A stretch of 64,000 nucleotides of DNA, taken from the NCBI RefSeq assembly GCF_014193655.1, contig NZ_JACHZQ010000007.1, positions 62,001 to 126,000 of the forward strand, read 5' to 3'. The notes under the pieces were generated by a model. The model saw nothing but the letters and a program-made list of their open reading frames with translations, ran no database searches and was not told where the DNA came from. Position numbers and translations under genes: made by a program. This stretch comes from Rhizobium sp. BK313 (GTDB lineage: Bacteria; Pseudomonadota; Alphaproteobacteria; Rhizobiales; Rhizobiaceae). Of this stretch, positions 8,555 through 17,827 are shown in pieces. How positions within the stretch are numbered: position 1 is the first letter of the stretch; each line of letters starts with the position of its first letter.

Positions 8555-9432
8555 GCAACCCCAATCCGCAAAACGCCATCTCGCACGGCAAGCTGACGCG
8601 CGCGCTAATCTATGCGGCGCTGATCTTGTTTGCCGTCTACTACATGCTGCCGCTCTACGTGATGCTGGTCAATTCCTTCAAGCCGCTCGAAGAAATCCGC
8701 CAGGGCGGCATGCTGAACCTGCCGCAGACATGGACAATCGAGCCGTGGATTTCCGCCTGGTCGACGGCGCAGATCGGCGTGCAGCCGACAGGGCTCAAAC
8801 CTTTTTTCATCAACTCGATCCTGATGGTCGTGCCGGCGGTGGTGATCTCCACCCTTGTCGGCGCGCTGAACGGCTATGTGCTGACGAAATGGCGTTTCCG
8901 CGGCGCGGAGATCTTCTTCGGCATGCTGCTGCTCTCCTGCTTCATCCCATTCCAGATCGTGCTGATCCCGATGGCGCGCATCCTCGGTTTCTTCGGTATT
9001 GCCGGTACTATCTGGGGGCTGATTCTCGTCCATATCGTCTACGGCCTCGGCTTCACGACGCTCTATTTCCGCAATTATTACGAGGCGTTTCCGACCGAGC
9101 TAGTCCGCGCCGCGCAGATCGACGGGGCGAGCTTCTTCCAGATTTTCCGGCGCATTTTGCTGCCGTCCTCCGGCCCGATCATCGTCGTTTCGGTCATCTG
9201 GCAATTCACCAATATCTGGAACGACTTCCTGTTCGGCGCATCCTTTTCCGGCGCCAATTCGACGCCAATGACGGTTGCGCTCAACAACCTCGTCAGCTCG
9301 TCAACGGGAGTCAAGGAATACAATGTCCACTTCGCCGGCGCGATCCTCGCGGCCCTGCCAACCCTCATCGTCTACATCGTCTCCGGTCGGTATTTCGTCC
9401 GCGGACTGATGTCCGGCGCCGTCAAGGGATAA
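8551..9432 (+). CDS. Sugar ABC transporter permease (MalG type)
   Basis: A 293-residue partner permease with an N-terminal transmembrane helix, further hydrophobic segments and the EAA-type loop (RAAQIDGASFFQIFRRILLP). It begins with GTG inside the end of the preceding gene (GTGA overlap), showing translational coupling, after the purine-rich GGCGGAGGGAAACG. The C-terminus (FVRGLMSGAVKG) is typical of MalG-type subunits. Confidence 0.92.
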   Translation: MSNPNPQNAISHGKLTRALIYAALILFAVYYMLPLYVMLVNSFKPLEEIRQGGMLNLPQTWTIEPWISAWSTAQIGVQPTGLKPFFINSILMVVPAVVISTLVGALNGYVLTKWRFRGAEIFFGMLLLSCFIPFQIVLIPMARILGFFGIAGTIWGLILVHIVYGLGFTTLYFRNYYEAFPTELVRAAQIDGASFFQIFRRILLPSSGPIIVVSVIWQFTNIWNDFLFGASFSGANSTPMTVALNNLVSSSTGVKEYNVHFAGAILAALPTLIVYIVSGRYFVRGLMSGAVKG

Positions 9433-9436
9433 GCCC

Positions 9437-10555
9437 ATGTCCTTCCTAAAAATCACCAACCTACGCAAGTCCTACGGATCACTCGAGATCCTGAAGGACA
9501 TCAATATCGAGATCGAAGAGGGTGGCTTTCTCGTGCTTGTTGGCCCATCCGGCTGCGGCAAGTCCACCTTGCTCAACACCATTGCCGGGCTGGAGCCGAT
9601 CACCTCGGGCGACATCGCCATTGCCGGCCGCTCTGTCAACGGCTTGCCGCCGTCGCAGCGCGACATCGCCATGGTGTTTCAATCCTATGCGCTCTATCCG
9701 AACATGACTGTCGCCGGCAATATCGCCTTCGGCATGGAAATCCGCAAAGTGCCGAAAGAAGAGCGCGAGAAGGCGATCAAACAGGTGGCCGACATGCTGC
9801 AGATCGGCCATCTGCTCGACCGCAAGCCGAGCCAGCTTTCCGGCGGCCAGCGGCAGCGCGTCGCCATGGGCCGGGCGCTGGTGCGCGATCCGCAAGTCTT
9901 CCTGTTCGATGAGCCGCTTTCCAATCTCGACGCCAAGCTGCGCGTCGACATGCGCACCGAGATCAAGCGACTGCACCAGCGCATGAAGACGACGATCGTC
10001 TACGTCACCCACGACCAGATCGAGGCGATGACGCTGGCCACGAAGATCGCAGTCCTGAAGGACGGCGTATTGCAGCAATTCGGAACGCCGGCGGAGATCT
10101 ACAATCACCCCGCCAATATGTTCGTTGCAGACTTCATGGGCTCGCCCGCCATGAACCTCCTGACGGCGAAGGTGGAGAGGGGGCCGCTTGGATTGCAGGT
10201 TTCGCTCGATCGGCCGAACGGCGCAGCCCCCCTGAAGCTGCCGGTCAACGGCAGCGGCGGCGGCCTTGGCGCCCATGCCGGCAAGGATGTGATCTTCGGC
10301 ATCCGGCCGGAAGCGCTGACCGATCCTGACGGTGCGGACCGCAATGCCCATTCGATCGCCGAGGGTGATTGCCTCATCGAGGTGGTCGAGCCGGCGGGTT
10401 CGGATACTTTCGCGATCGTCCGCCTCGGCGGCAAATCCGTAGTTGCGCGATTGCGTGCCGACGCCCGGATCGCCCCCGGACAGACGGCGCGGCTTGCCTT
10501 CAATCTCGACAAGGCGGTGTTCTTCGATCCGCAGAGCCAGGTTCGGATAGCGTGA
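9437..10555 (+). CDS. Sugar ABC transporter ATP-binding protein (MalK/UgpC type)
   Basis: A 372-residue ATPase that energises the CUT1 importer. Walker A is GPSGCGKST (36-44), the signature LSGGQ lies at 134-138, Walker B with DE at 158-159, and the switch histidine is His192. A C-terminal regulatory TOBE/MalK-like domain of about 130 residues follows. An AAGGGA ribosome binding site lies just ahead of the ATG. The stop codon overlaps a GTG that could start the GMC oxidoreductase gene, linking transport to the first oxidation. Confidence 0.93.
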   Translation: MSFLKITNLRKSYGSLEILKDINIEIEEGGFLVLVGPSGCGKSTLLNTIAGLEPITSGDIAIAGRSVNGLPPSQRDIAMVFQSYALYPNMTVAGNIAFGMEIRKVPKEEREKAIKQVADMLQIGHLLDRKPSQLSGGQRQRVAMGRALVRDPQVFLFDEPLSNLDAKLRVDMRTEIKRLHQRMKTTIVYVTHDQIEAMTLATKIAVLKDGVLQQFGTPAEIYNHPANMFVADFMGSPAMNLLTAKVERGPLGLQVSLDRPNGAAPLKLPVNGSGGGLGAHAGKDVIFGIRPEALTDPDGADRNAHSIAEGDCLIEVVEPAGSDTFAIVRLGGKSVVARLRADARIAPGQTARLAFNLDKAVFFDPQSQVRIA

Positions 10556-10563
10556 GCAGCGGC

Positions 10564-12069
10564 ATGGCAGAACCGGATATCGTCATCATCGGCTCGGGGA
10601 TTGGCGGCTCGACCATCGCTTCCGGCCTTGCGGCCTCGGGCGCCAATATCCTGATCCTCGAAGCCGGCGAACGGTTGGAAGACCGGCCGGAGAACCGCGA
10701 CCAACGGGCGATCTTCCTGCGTGGCTATTTCCGCCCGAAAGAGACCTGGTACGAAAAGGACGGCAAAGGGTTCAACCCCGGCAACTACTACAATGTCGGC
10801 GGCAATTCGAAATTCTACGGTGCGGTGCTGATCCGGTACCGGCGCGAGGATTTCGAGGAGATGCGGCATCTGGATGGCGTGTCGCCGGCCTGGCCGTTTC
10901 CCTATGAGGAGCTGGAACCCTGGTACAGCGAGGCCGAGCAGCTCTATCAGGTGCGCGGCAGCCTCGGCGACGATCCGTGGGAGCCCGCACATTCGCGACC
11001 CTATCCTTTTCCACCGGTGCCCGAGGAGCCGGCGATTGCCAGTGTCCGCAAGCGGTTGAAGGACAACGGCATGCATCCGCATTCCCTGCCGCTCGGCGTC
11101 GACATCGACAAGTGGCTCGCCAAGGGGCGCACGCCATGGGATGCGCATCCGAACAGTGTCGACGGCAAGATGGATGCCGAGACGGTGGCGCTCGCCAAGG
11201 CTCTGCAATATCCGAACGTCAAGCTGAAGACCGGCGCGCGCGTTACGCGGCTGGAAACCGCCGGCGATGGGCGGGCGATCGCGGCGGTGCATTATTCCGC
11301 CTATGGCGAAGCGCGTGTGGTGCGGCCGAAACTGGTCATCCTCTCGGCCGGTGCGGTACAGTCGGCGGTGCTGTTGCTGCGCTCGGCTGACGACGCCAAT
11401 CCCCGCGGGCTTGCCAACCGCTCCGATCAGGTCGGCCGCAATTTCATGAACCACAATTCCTCTGCCGTTCTGGCGATTTCGCCCTGGTACAGGAACGATT
11501 CGGTCTATCAGAAGACTTTCGGCTTCAACGACTTCTATCTTTCGGATGGCGCAGGCGGGCCGCCGCTCGGCAATGTGCAGCTTTTGGGGCGAGTTTCAGG
11601 CACGATCCTAAAGGCAAATATGCCGACCGTGCCGGAATGGCTGCTGAACAGCCTTTCCGCCCATGCCATCGATTTCTACGCCATGAGCGAAGACCTGCCG
11701 TCGCCGGAAAGCCGGATCATGGTCGATGGCGACCGCATCGTGCTGCAATGGGTGCGCACCAATTGGAAGGCACATCTCGATCTGGTGAAGAAGCTGAAGG
11801 GTGTGCTGCGCAAGGCCGGCTTCCCGATCGTGCTATCGCGTCCCTTTGACAAGCGTACGCCGTCGCATCAATGCGGCACGGTCAAGATCGGCAATGACGG
11901 TTCGAGCGCGCCGCTCGATATCTTTTGCCGGGCCTTCGATCACCCCAATCTTTTCGTTGTCGACGCTAGCTTCCTGCCGACCTCGGCGGCAGTGAATCCG
12001 GCGCTGACCGTGGCTGCTCAAGCACTGCGCGTCGCCGACCACATCGTGCGGGAGGAACTGCGGTCATGA
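10564..12069 (+). CDS. GMC family FAD-dependent oxidoreductase
   Basis: A flavoprotein of about 501 residues in the glucose-methanol-choline oxidoreductase superfamily, which oxidises alcohol groups of sugars, polyols or choline. The FAD-binding GSGIGG motif is at residues 10-15, and the C-terminal active-site elements HQCGT and SAAVNPALT are present. ATG 10564 is used. A GTG at 10552 overlapping the ATPase stop is equally possible and adds four residues. No signal peptide was seen, so it is probably cytoplasmic or associated with the membrane. Its end overlaps the SDR gene by 4 bases (ATGA). Proposed role: oxidation of the imported sugar or polyol. Confidence 0.85.
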   Translation: MAEPDIVIIGSGIGGSTIASGLAASGANILILEAGERLEDRPENRDQRAIFLRGYFRPKETWYEKDGKGFNPGNYYNVGGNSKFYGAVLIRYRREDFEEMRHLDGVSPAWPFPYEELEPWYSEAEQLYQVRGSLGDDPWEPAHSRPYPFPPVPEEPAIASVRKRLKDNGMHPHSLPLGVDIDKWLAKGRTPWDAHPNSVDGKMDAETVALAKALQYPNVKLKTGARVTRLETAGDGRAIAAVHYSAYGEARVVRPKLVILSAGAVQSAVLLLRSADDANPRGLANRSDQVGRNFMNHNSSAVLAISPWYRNDSVYQKTFGFNDFYLSDGAGGPPLGNVQLLGRVSGTILKANMPTVPEWLLNSLSAHAIDFYAMSEDLPSPESRIMVDGDRIVLQWVRTNWKAHLDLVKKLKGVLRKAGFPIVLSRPFDKRTPSHQCGTVKIGNDGSSAPLDIFCRAFDHPNLFVVDASFLPTSAAVNPALTVAAQALRVADHIVREELRS

Positions 12070-12836
12070 AGGCAAGACGCCCGATCGCCGTCATCACCGG
12101 CGGCCGCAAGGGGATCGGTCTCGGCATCGCGCGGGCGCTGGCCAAGAGTGGTTTCGATCTGGCGATCACCGGCGTCGAAAAGGACGCTCCTGCAGCGGTG
12201 CTGGAGGAGCTGGAGGCGGCCGGTGGGCGGGCTATCTACCGGCAATCCGATCTCGCCGAGCTTTCCGGCCATGCTGCGACCGTCGATGCGATCTCGGCGG
12301 TTTTGGGTGGGATCGATTGCCTGGTCAACAATGCTGGCATCGGCCCCGTCGTGCGCGGGGATTTTCTCGATTTGGCGCCGGAGAATTTCGATCGGATCAT
12401 CGACGTCAATCTGCGCGGCACGGTGTTTTTTACCCAAGCCGTCGTCCGTTCGATGCTCGCCGCGAAGACGGCGCCGGCGCCGCGTTCGGTGATCAACATC
12501 ACCTCGGTCTCGGCAGCGCTGAGTTCGCCCGAACGGCTGGACTACTGCATCAGCAAGGCGGGGCTCTCGGCCTTCTCGCAGGGGTTGGCGCTGCGGCTGG
12601 CGGAGACCGGCATCGCTGTCTTCGAAGTCCGCCCCGGCGTCATCCGTACCGACATGACGGCGCAGGTCTCGGAGAAATACGACGCATTGATCGACGGCGG
12701 GCTGGTGCCGATGAAGCGCTGGGGGGAGACGGGCGATGTGGGCAGCATCGTCGCGGCGCTGGCCAAAGGCAGTTTCGGTTTTGCCACGGGGTCGGTGATC
12801 CCTGCTGATGGCGGACTGGGGATCGGGCGGCTGTAA
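12066..12836 (+). CDS. Short-chain dehydrogenase/reductase (3-ketoacyl-ACP reductase-like)
   Basis: A 256-residue classical SDR using NAD(P). The nucleotide motif TGGRKGIG is at 11-18, NNAG at 88-91, and the catalytic Tyr160 and Lys164 sit in DYCISK with serines at 147-149. Such proteins annotated as ketoacyl-ACP reductases often act on sugars or polyols when found in catabolic operons, as here. The ATGA overlap with the previous gene and the 33-base gap to the next GMC gene place it inside the operon. Confidence 0.88.
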   Translation: MKARRPIAVITGGRKGIGLGIARALAKSGFDLAITGVEKDAPAAVLEELEAAGGRAIYRQSDLAELSGHAATVDAISAVLGGIDCLVNNAGIGPVVRGDFLDLAPENFDRIIDVNLRGTVFFTQAVVRSMLAAKTAPAPRSVINITSVSAALSSPERLDYCISKAGLSAFSQGLALRLAETGIAVFEVRPGVIRTDMTAQVSEKYDALIDGGLVPMKRWGETGDVGSIVAALAKGSFGFATGSVIPADGGLGIGRL

Positions 12837-12869
12837 GCCGATGATCCCTGTTAGATTTGAGGACTGGAA

Positions 12870-14525
12870 ATGAGCTACGACTACATCATTACCGGCGCCG
12901 GACCCGCAGGCTGCGTGCTCGCCAATCGCCTGAGCGAGGACCCATCGGTGAAAGTCCTGTTGCTGGAAGCTGGCGGCGGTGACTGGAATCCGTTGTTCCA
13001 TATGCCGGCCGGCTTTGCCAAAATGACCAAGGGCGTGGCCAGCTGGGGCTGGGAGACGGTGCCGCAGAGGCATATGAAAGGCCGTGTGCTGCGTTATACA
13101 CAGGCCAAGGTGATCGGCGGCGGCTCCTCCATCAATGCGCAGCTCTACACCCGTGGCAACGCCGCCGACTACGATCTCTGGGCACGCGAGGATGGCTGTG
13201 AGGGTTGGGACTATCGCAGCGTGCTGCCTTATTTCAAGCGCGCCGAGGACAATCAGCGCTTTGCCGATGACTATCATTCCTATGGCGGGCCGCTCGGTGT
13301 CTCTATGCCGGTGTCGGCACTGCCGATCTGCGATGCCTATATCCGTGCCGGCCAGGAACTCGGCATTCCCTACAACCATGATTTCAACGGCAAACAGCAG
13401 GCAGGCGTCGGCTTCTATCAGTTGACGCAGCGCAACCGCCGTCGGTCGTCGGCCTCGCTTGCATATCTTTCGCCGATCAAGGATCGGAAGAACCTGACGA
13501 TCCGCACCGGCGCGCGGGTGGCGCGGATCGTGCTCGAAGGCCGCCGCGCCATCGGCGTCGAGGTGGCGATGGACAAGGGCGTCGAGATCATCCGGGCAGA
13601 TCGGGAAGTGCTGGTCTCCTCCGGCGCCATCGGCTCGCCAAAACTGCTCCTGCAATCAGGCATCGGCCCGGCCGATCATCTGACGTCGGTCGGTGTGGCG
13701 GTGTCGCACGATCTGCCGGGCGTCGGCGGCAATCTGCAGGATCACCTCGATCTTTTCGTCATCTCGGAATGCACCGGCGACCATACCTATGACAATGTCG
13801 CGAAGTTGCATCGTACGCTCTGGGCCGGGTTGCAATATGCACTGTTCCGCTCCGGCCCCGTCGCCTCGTCGCTCTTCGAAACCGGCGGCTTCTGGTATGC
13901 CGATCCCGATGCCCGCTCGCCGGATATCCAGTTCCACCTCGGCCTCGGCTCCGGCATCGAGGCCGGCGTCGCGCGGCTGAAGAATGCCGGCGTGACGTTG
14001 AATTCCGCTTACCTGCATCCGCGCTCGAGGGGCACGGTGCGGCTCTCTTCGTCCGATCCATCGGCTGCGCCGCTGATCGATCCAAACTACTGGAGCGATC
14101 AGCACGACGTGAAGATGTCGCTCGAAGGGTTGCGGATTGCTCGCGAAATCATGCAGCAGGATGCGCTGAAACCTTTCGTGCTGGCTGAGCGGCTGCCGGG
14201 CGACAAGCTGACGACGGAGGAGCAATTGTTCGACTATGGCTGCGCCAACGCCAAGACCGATCACCATCCCGTCGGCACCTGCAAGATGGGCACGGACGCA
14301 ATGGCGGTGGTCGATCTCGAGCTGAAGGTGCGAGGCCTCGAAGGCTTGCGCGTCTGCGATAGCTCCGTCATGCCGCGCGTGCCCTCCTGCAATACCAACG
14401 GCCCAACGATCATGGTCGGCGAGAAGGGCGCGGATATCATCCGCGATCGCGACCCGCTTCCTCCGACAATTTTCTCTTGGGAGCGCAACGACACGCGGCC
14501 GCGAGCGCGGGCGGATGTTCGTTAA
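12870..14525 (+). CDS. GMC family oxidoreductase (choline dehydrogenase-like)
   Basis: A second GMC flavoprotein, 551 residues, the normal length for choline/alcohol dehydrogenases of this superfamily. The FAD motif GAGPAG is at residues 9-14. The C-terminal active-site segment HPVGTCKMG and the cap PSCNTNGPTIMVGEK are intact, and an Arg-rich tail of about 20 residues follows. A GAGGACTGGAA ribosome binding site precedes the ATG. It closes the LacI-controlled operon and is followed by a strong hairpin terminator. It is not an obvious duplicate of the first GMC protein, so the two may act at different steps. Confidence 0.87.
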   Translation: MSYDYIITGAGPAGCVLANRLSEDPSVKVLLLEAGGGDWNPLFHMPAGFAKMTKGVASWGWETVPQRHMKGRVLRYTQAKVIGGGSSINAQLYTRGNAADYDLWAREDGCEGWDYRSVLPYFKRAEDNQRFADDYHSYGGPLGVSMPVSALPICDAYIRAGQELGIPYNHDFNGKQQAGVGFYQLTQRNRRRSSASLAYLSPIKDRKNLTIRTGARVARIVLEGRRAIGVEVAMDKGVEIIRADREVLVSSGAIGSPKLLLQSGIGPADHLTSVGVAVSHDLPGVGGNLQDHLDLFVISECTGDHTYDNVAKLHRTLWAGLQYALFRSGPVASSLFETGGFWYADPDARSPDIQFHLGLGSGIEAGVARLKNAGVTLNSAYLHPRSRGTVRLSSSDPSAAPLIDPNYWSDQHDVKMSLEGLRIAREIMQQDALKPFVLAERLPGDKLTTEEQLFDYGCANAKTDHHPVGTCKMGTDAMAVVDLELKVRGLEGLRVCDSSVMPRVPSCNTNGPTIMVGEKGADIIRDRDPLPPTIFSWERNDTRPRARADVR

Positions 14526-14530
14526 AAGTA

Positions 14531-14552
14531 AAACGCCCCGTGAGGGGCGTTT
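14531..14552. terminator. Bidirectional Rho-independent terminator
   Basis: A perfect 9-bp stem (AAACGCCCC / GGGGCGTTT) with a GTGA tetraloop lies between the convergent GMC and dgoD genes. The T-rich tail occurs on both strands, so it can end transcripts from either side. Confidence 0.85.
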
Positions 14553-14572
14553 CGTTTACCGGATGAGAGCTC

Positions 14573-15721
14573 TTACCACTCAGCCACGCTGCCATCTTCA
14601 TGACGCCAGACCGGGTTGCGCCAGCGATGGCCTTCCTTGGCACGTTCGATGACGTAGGCTTCGTCCACTTCGATGCCGAGGCCGGGGCCTTGCGGGATGC
14701 TGACGAAACCGTCGGCATATTTGAAGACTTCCTTGTTGGAGATGTAGTCAAGGATGTCGTTGCCCTTGTTGTAGTGGATACCGAGGCTCTGTTCCTGGAT
14801 GAAGGCGTTATAGCTGACGGCGTCAACCTGCAGGCAGGCGGCAAGCGCGATCGGTCCAAGCGGGCAATGCGGCGCAAGCGCGACGTCATAGGCTTCCGCC
14901 ATCGCCGCGATCTTGCGACATTCGGTGATGCCGCCGGCATGGCTGAGATCGGGCTGCAGGATGTCGACATAGCCGTCCGACAGAACCGACTTGAAGTCCC
15001 AGCGCGAATAGAGCCGCTCGCCAAGCGCAATCGGTGTCGAGCTGTGATTGGCGATTTCCTTCAGCGCTTCGCGGTTTTCGGAGAGCACGGGCTCTTCAAT
15101 GAACAGCAACTTGTAGGGCTCGAGTTCCTTGGCGAGAACCTTGGCCATCGGCCGATGGACGCGGCCGTGGAAGTCGACGCCGATGCCGATATGGGGACCG
15201 ATCGCGTCGCGGATGGTGGCGATGGTCTCAACCGCCTTGTCGACCTTGTCATAGGTATCGACGATCTGCATTTCCTCGCAGCCGTTGAGCTTGATCGCCT
15301 TGAAGCCGCGGGCGACCACATCCCTGGCATTGTTGGCGACGTCGGAAGGACGGTCGCCGCCGATCCAGGAATAAACCTTGATCTTGTCTCGCACCTGGCC
15401 ACCGAGTAGCGAATGGATCGGCTGACCCAGTGCCTTGCCCTTGATGTCCCACAATGCCTGGTCGATGCCGGCAATGGCGCTCATGTGGACGGCGCCGCCG
15501 CGATAGAAGCCGGCGCGGTACATGACGGTCCAGTGGTCCTCGATCAGGAAGGGGTCCTTGCCGATCAGATAGTCTTCCAGTTCATGCACGGCCGCCTGGA
15601 CGGTCAAGGCTCTGCCTTCGACCACCGGTTCGCCCCAACCCGTAATACCCTCGTCCGTCTCGATCTTCAGGAACATCCAGCGTGGCGGCACGATATAGGT
15701 CGTCAATTTGGTGATTTTCAT
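14573..15721 (-). CDS. dgoD: D-galactonate dehydratase
   Basis: A 382-residue enolase-superfamily enzyme, the same length as E. coli DgoD and very similar along its whole sequence as I remember it. It should dehydrate D-galactonate to 2-keto-3-deoxygalactonate in the De Ley-Doudoroff pathway. The Mg ligands Asp183, Glu209 and Glu235, the base His185 and His285 all fall at the same positions as in the E. coli enzyme. The C-terminus WRHEDGSVAEW is also characteristic. It lies downstream of the GntR/FadR gene on the same strand with a gap of about 63 bases, so the two probably form an operon. The later pathway genes, KDGal kinase and aldolase, are not in the window. Confidence 0.92.
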   Translation of the reverse strand: MKITKLTTYIVPPRWMFLKIETDEGITGWGEPVVEGRALTVQAAVHELEDYLIGKDPFLIEDHWTVMYRAGFYRGGAVHMSAIAGIDQALWDIKGKALGQPIHSLLGGQVRDKIKVYSWIGGDRPSDVANNARDVVARGFKAIKLNGCEEMQIVDTYDKVDKAVETIATIRDAIGPHIGIGVDFHGRVHRPMAKVLAKELEPYKLLFIEEPVLSENREALKEIANHSSTPIALGERLYSRWDFKSVLSDGYVDILQPDLSHAGGITECRKIAAMAEAYDVALAPHCPLGPIALAACLQVDAVSYNAFIQEQSLGIHYNKGNDILDYISNKEVFKYADGFVSIPQGPGLGIEVDEAYVIERAKEGHRWRNPVWRHEDGSVAEW

Positions 15722-15784
15722 GGGAATGCTTCCGTTTCGGCTTTTGGATCTTATCAGCGGCGCCAGGCCGCGGATTTCGGGATT

Positions 15785-16552
15785 TCAGGTCTTGTCTTTC
15801 TCCGCCCGCCTGATCGCCTTTTCGGCAGTGGCAAGGTCACGGGCGGCAAGATCGAGCATGCGGTGCGCGCTGTCGCGCGCAGCGGTGTGGTTGCGCAGGC
15901 GCAGCGCCTCCACCAGGTCGCCATGGACGGCGATTGCCTCGTCGCGGCTGTCGACGGCGACATTCGAAGCATGCAATGCATATTTCAGGCCGGCATGGAT
16001 GGCGCTCGACAGGCGGCGGAACACCTGGTTGTGGCTGGCGCTCAAGAGCACCGTATGGAACATCACGTCGGCTTCGGTGAAGCGTTCGGGATCGTCGCCG
16101 GAATCGCGCATCTGTCGCCAAGCCCTGTCGAGATCGGCAATCTCCTGGGCGGTGGCGCGCTCGGCGGCATATTCGGCGGCCACTGGCTCAATGGCGCGCC
16201 TCGCCTCGAGTATGCAGCCGAGAATATCGAATTCGGCGATATAGGGACCCATCCACTCCAGCACGTCCTGATCGAGGATATTCCAGTCATCCTTGTCGCA
16301 GACCGTGGTGCCGATGCGCGGCTTGCCGCGCACCAACCCTTTCGATTCCAGGATCTTCAGGGATTCGCGAATGACGGTGCGGCTGACGCCGTAGATGTCG
16401 CAGAGATCGTTTTCGCGCGGCAGGGCTGAGCCGGAAGGGTAGTGTTCGGAACAAATGTCCTCGGCGATCGCCGCAGTGACGTTCTTGCGCACGCGCGGAC
16501 GGCGCTCCGGCGCGCCGTTCAGCCTATGCTCTTGCCGTTCAAACGAATCCAA
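15785..16552 (-). CDS. GntR family regulator with FadR-type (FCD) domain, DgoR-like
   Basis: The protein has a winged-helix GntR domain (SALPRENDLCDIYGVSRTVI region) followed by an all-helical FCD effector domain (DVMFHTVLLSASHNQVF with metal-site-like residues). The TTG at 16552 is chosen as start because GGAGAAGG lies six bases upstream, giving 255 residues. A longer frame reaches 16657 but adds an Arg-rich stretch with no family resemblance. It precedes dgoD and is divergent from araFGH. GTATGAT repeats in the shared region are good candidates for its operator. By analogy with E. coli DgoR it may respond to galactonate or a related acid; this is inference. Confidence 0.8.
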   Translation of the reverse strand: MDSFERQEHRLNGAPERRPRVRKNVTAAIAEDICSEHYPSGSALPRENDLCDIYGVSRTVIRESLKILESKGLVRGKPRIGTTVCDKDDWNILDQDVLEWMGPYIAEFDILGCILEARRAIEPVAAEYAAERATAQEIADLDRAWRQMRDSGDDPERFTEADVMFHTVLLSASHNQVFRRLSSAIHAGLKYALHASNVAVDSRDEAIAVHGDLVEALRLRNHTAARDSAHRMLDLAARDLATAEKAIRRAEKDKT

Positions 16553-16673
16553 TTGCCTTCTCCGCAGTCGCTCTCCCGCGCGGCCGAGCCTCCACTTAGC
16601 GGAATTCGTTCCGCATGGCGATAAGCGTCGGCGCGTTTGGCGGGCCATCCTTCCCAAAAATCACATTATTCGA

Positions 16674-16717
16674 ATCATCATACATTGGCAATTGACTGGT
16701 ATGATGATTTATCATAC
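16674..16717. promoter_or_regulatory. Operator cluster between gntR and araF, with probable araF promoter
   Basis: ATCATCATAC (16674-16683) and GTATGATGAT (16699-16708) form a perfect 10-bp inverted repeat with a 15-base spacer. ATCATAC (16711-16717) makes a second inverted pair with GTATGAT. GntR/FadR-family regulators commonly bind short GT-N-AC palindromes of this kind. A TTGACT (16692-16697) lies between the half sites, with a CATACT/TACTCC -10 candidate at 16713-16720, so binding would affect araF transcription. Confidence 0.6.
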
Positions 16718-16775
16718 TCCAAGAACACTGCCTGGGAGGGCAGGTGCTCCACTTCGGATTTTTTGGGAGAGAATC

Positions 16776-17759
16776 ATGCGCTTTTTCAAAGCAGCTATTC
16801 TGGCTGGTACGGTTGCGGTCATCGCCGCTACCTCCGCCTTCGCCGCAGATGTGAAAATCGGCTTCGTGGTCAAGCAGCCGGAAGAACCCTGGTTCCAGGA
16901 TGAATGGAAGTTCGCCGACATCGCCGCCAAGGAGAAGGGCTTCACGCTCGTCAAGATCGGTGCGGAAGACGGCGAAAAGGTTCAGGCCGCGATCGATAAT
17001 CTTGGCGCCCAGGGTGCGCAGGGCTTCATCATCTGCACGCCCGATGTCAAGCTTGGCCCCGGCATCGTCGCCAAGGCAGCCGCCAACCAGCTCAAGCTGA
17101 TGACCGTTGACGACCGTCTGGTCAGTGCTGACGGCAAGCCCCTGGAAGACGTGCCGCATATGGGCATTTCCGCTACCAAGATCGGCGAGAGCGTCGGTCA
17201 GGCGATCGTCGATGAAATCAAGAAGCGCGGCTGGGACATGAAGAATGTCGGCGCGATCCGCGTTTCCTACGACCAGCTTCCAACCGCTGTCGATCGCGTC
17301 GAAGGTGCGATTTCGGTGCTGAAGGGCGCCGGCTTCCCGGCCGCGAACATCTATGATGCGCCGCAGGCCAAGACCGACACGGAAGCAGCGCTGAATGCGG
17401 CGACCACCGTGCTCAACAAGCACGCCGACGTGAAATATTGGATCGCTTTCGGTCTCAACGACGAAGCGGTGCTCGGCGCGGTGCGCGCAACGGAATCGGT
17501 CGGTATTCCCCCCGCCAACGTCATAGGCGTCGGTATCGGCGGTGCAGACTCGGCGATCAACGAGTTCAAGAAGCCGCAGCCGACCGGTTTCTTTGGCACG
17601 GTCATCATCTCGCCGAAGCGTCATGGCTACGAAACCGCAATCAACATGTACGACTGGATCGCCAACAGCAAGGAACCGCCGAAGCTGACGCTGACCTCCG
17701 GTTCGCTGGCGCTGCGCGACGATTATCAGAAGGTTCGCAAGGATCTTGGCATCGAATAA
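16776..17759 (+). CDS. araF: L-arabinose/galactose-type ABC transporter substrate-binding protein
   Basis: A periplasmic binding protein of 327 residues, close to the E. coli AraF length. The signal peptide ends near residue 23 (SAFA), and the mature chain starts ADVKIGFVVKQPEEPWFQDEW-like, a hallmark of AraF. The ATG at 16776 has GGGAGAGAATC upstream; an upstream extension of the frame is not coding-like. It heads a receptor-ATPase-permease set in the same order as E. coli araFGH. AraF proteins bind L-arabinose and also D-galactose, so the adjacency to dgoD makes galactose a reasonable second substrate. Confidence 0.88.
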   Translation: MRFFKAAILAGTVAVIAATSAFAADVKIGFVVKQPEEPWFQDEWKFADIAAKEKGFTLVKIGAEDGEKVQAAIDNLGAQGAQGFIICTPDVKLGPGIVAKAAANQLKLMTVDDRLVSADGKPLEDVPHMGISATKIGESVGQAIVDEIKKRGWDMKNVGAIRVSYDQLPTAVDRVEGAISVLKGAGFPAANIYDAPQAKTDTEAALNAATTVLNKHADVKYWIAFGLNDEAVLGAVRATESVGIPPANVIGVGIGGADSAINEFKKPQPTGFFGTVIISPKRHGYETAINMYDWIANSKEPPKLTLTSGSLALRDDYQKVRKDLGIE

Positions 17760-17827
17760 TCATCTTCCCATAGATGATCGTATCCGGTGGCATTCGTGCC
17801 GCCGGATCTTTTCACAACGGGTTCACG

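Noticed and set aside
10105..11454. 449-residue minus-strand frame opposite the ATPase and first GMC gene
   Set aside because: Antisense shadow of two genes with full motifs.
12018..13655. 545-residue minus-strand frame opposite the SDR and second GMC gene
   Set aside because: Shadow frame; both + strand proteins have complete active-site motifs.
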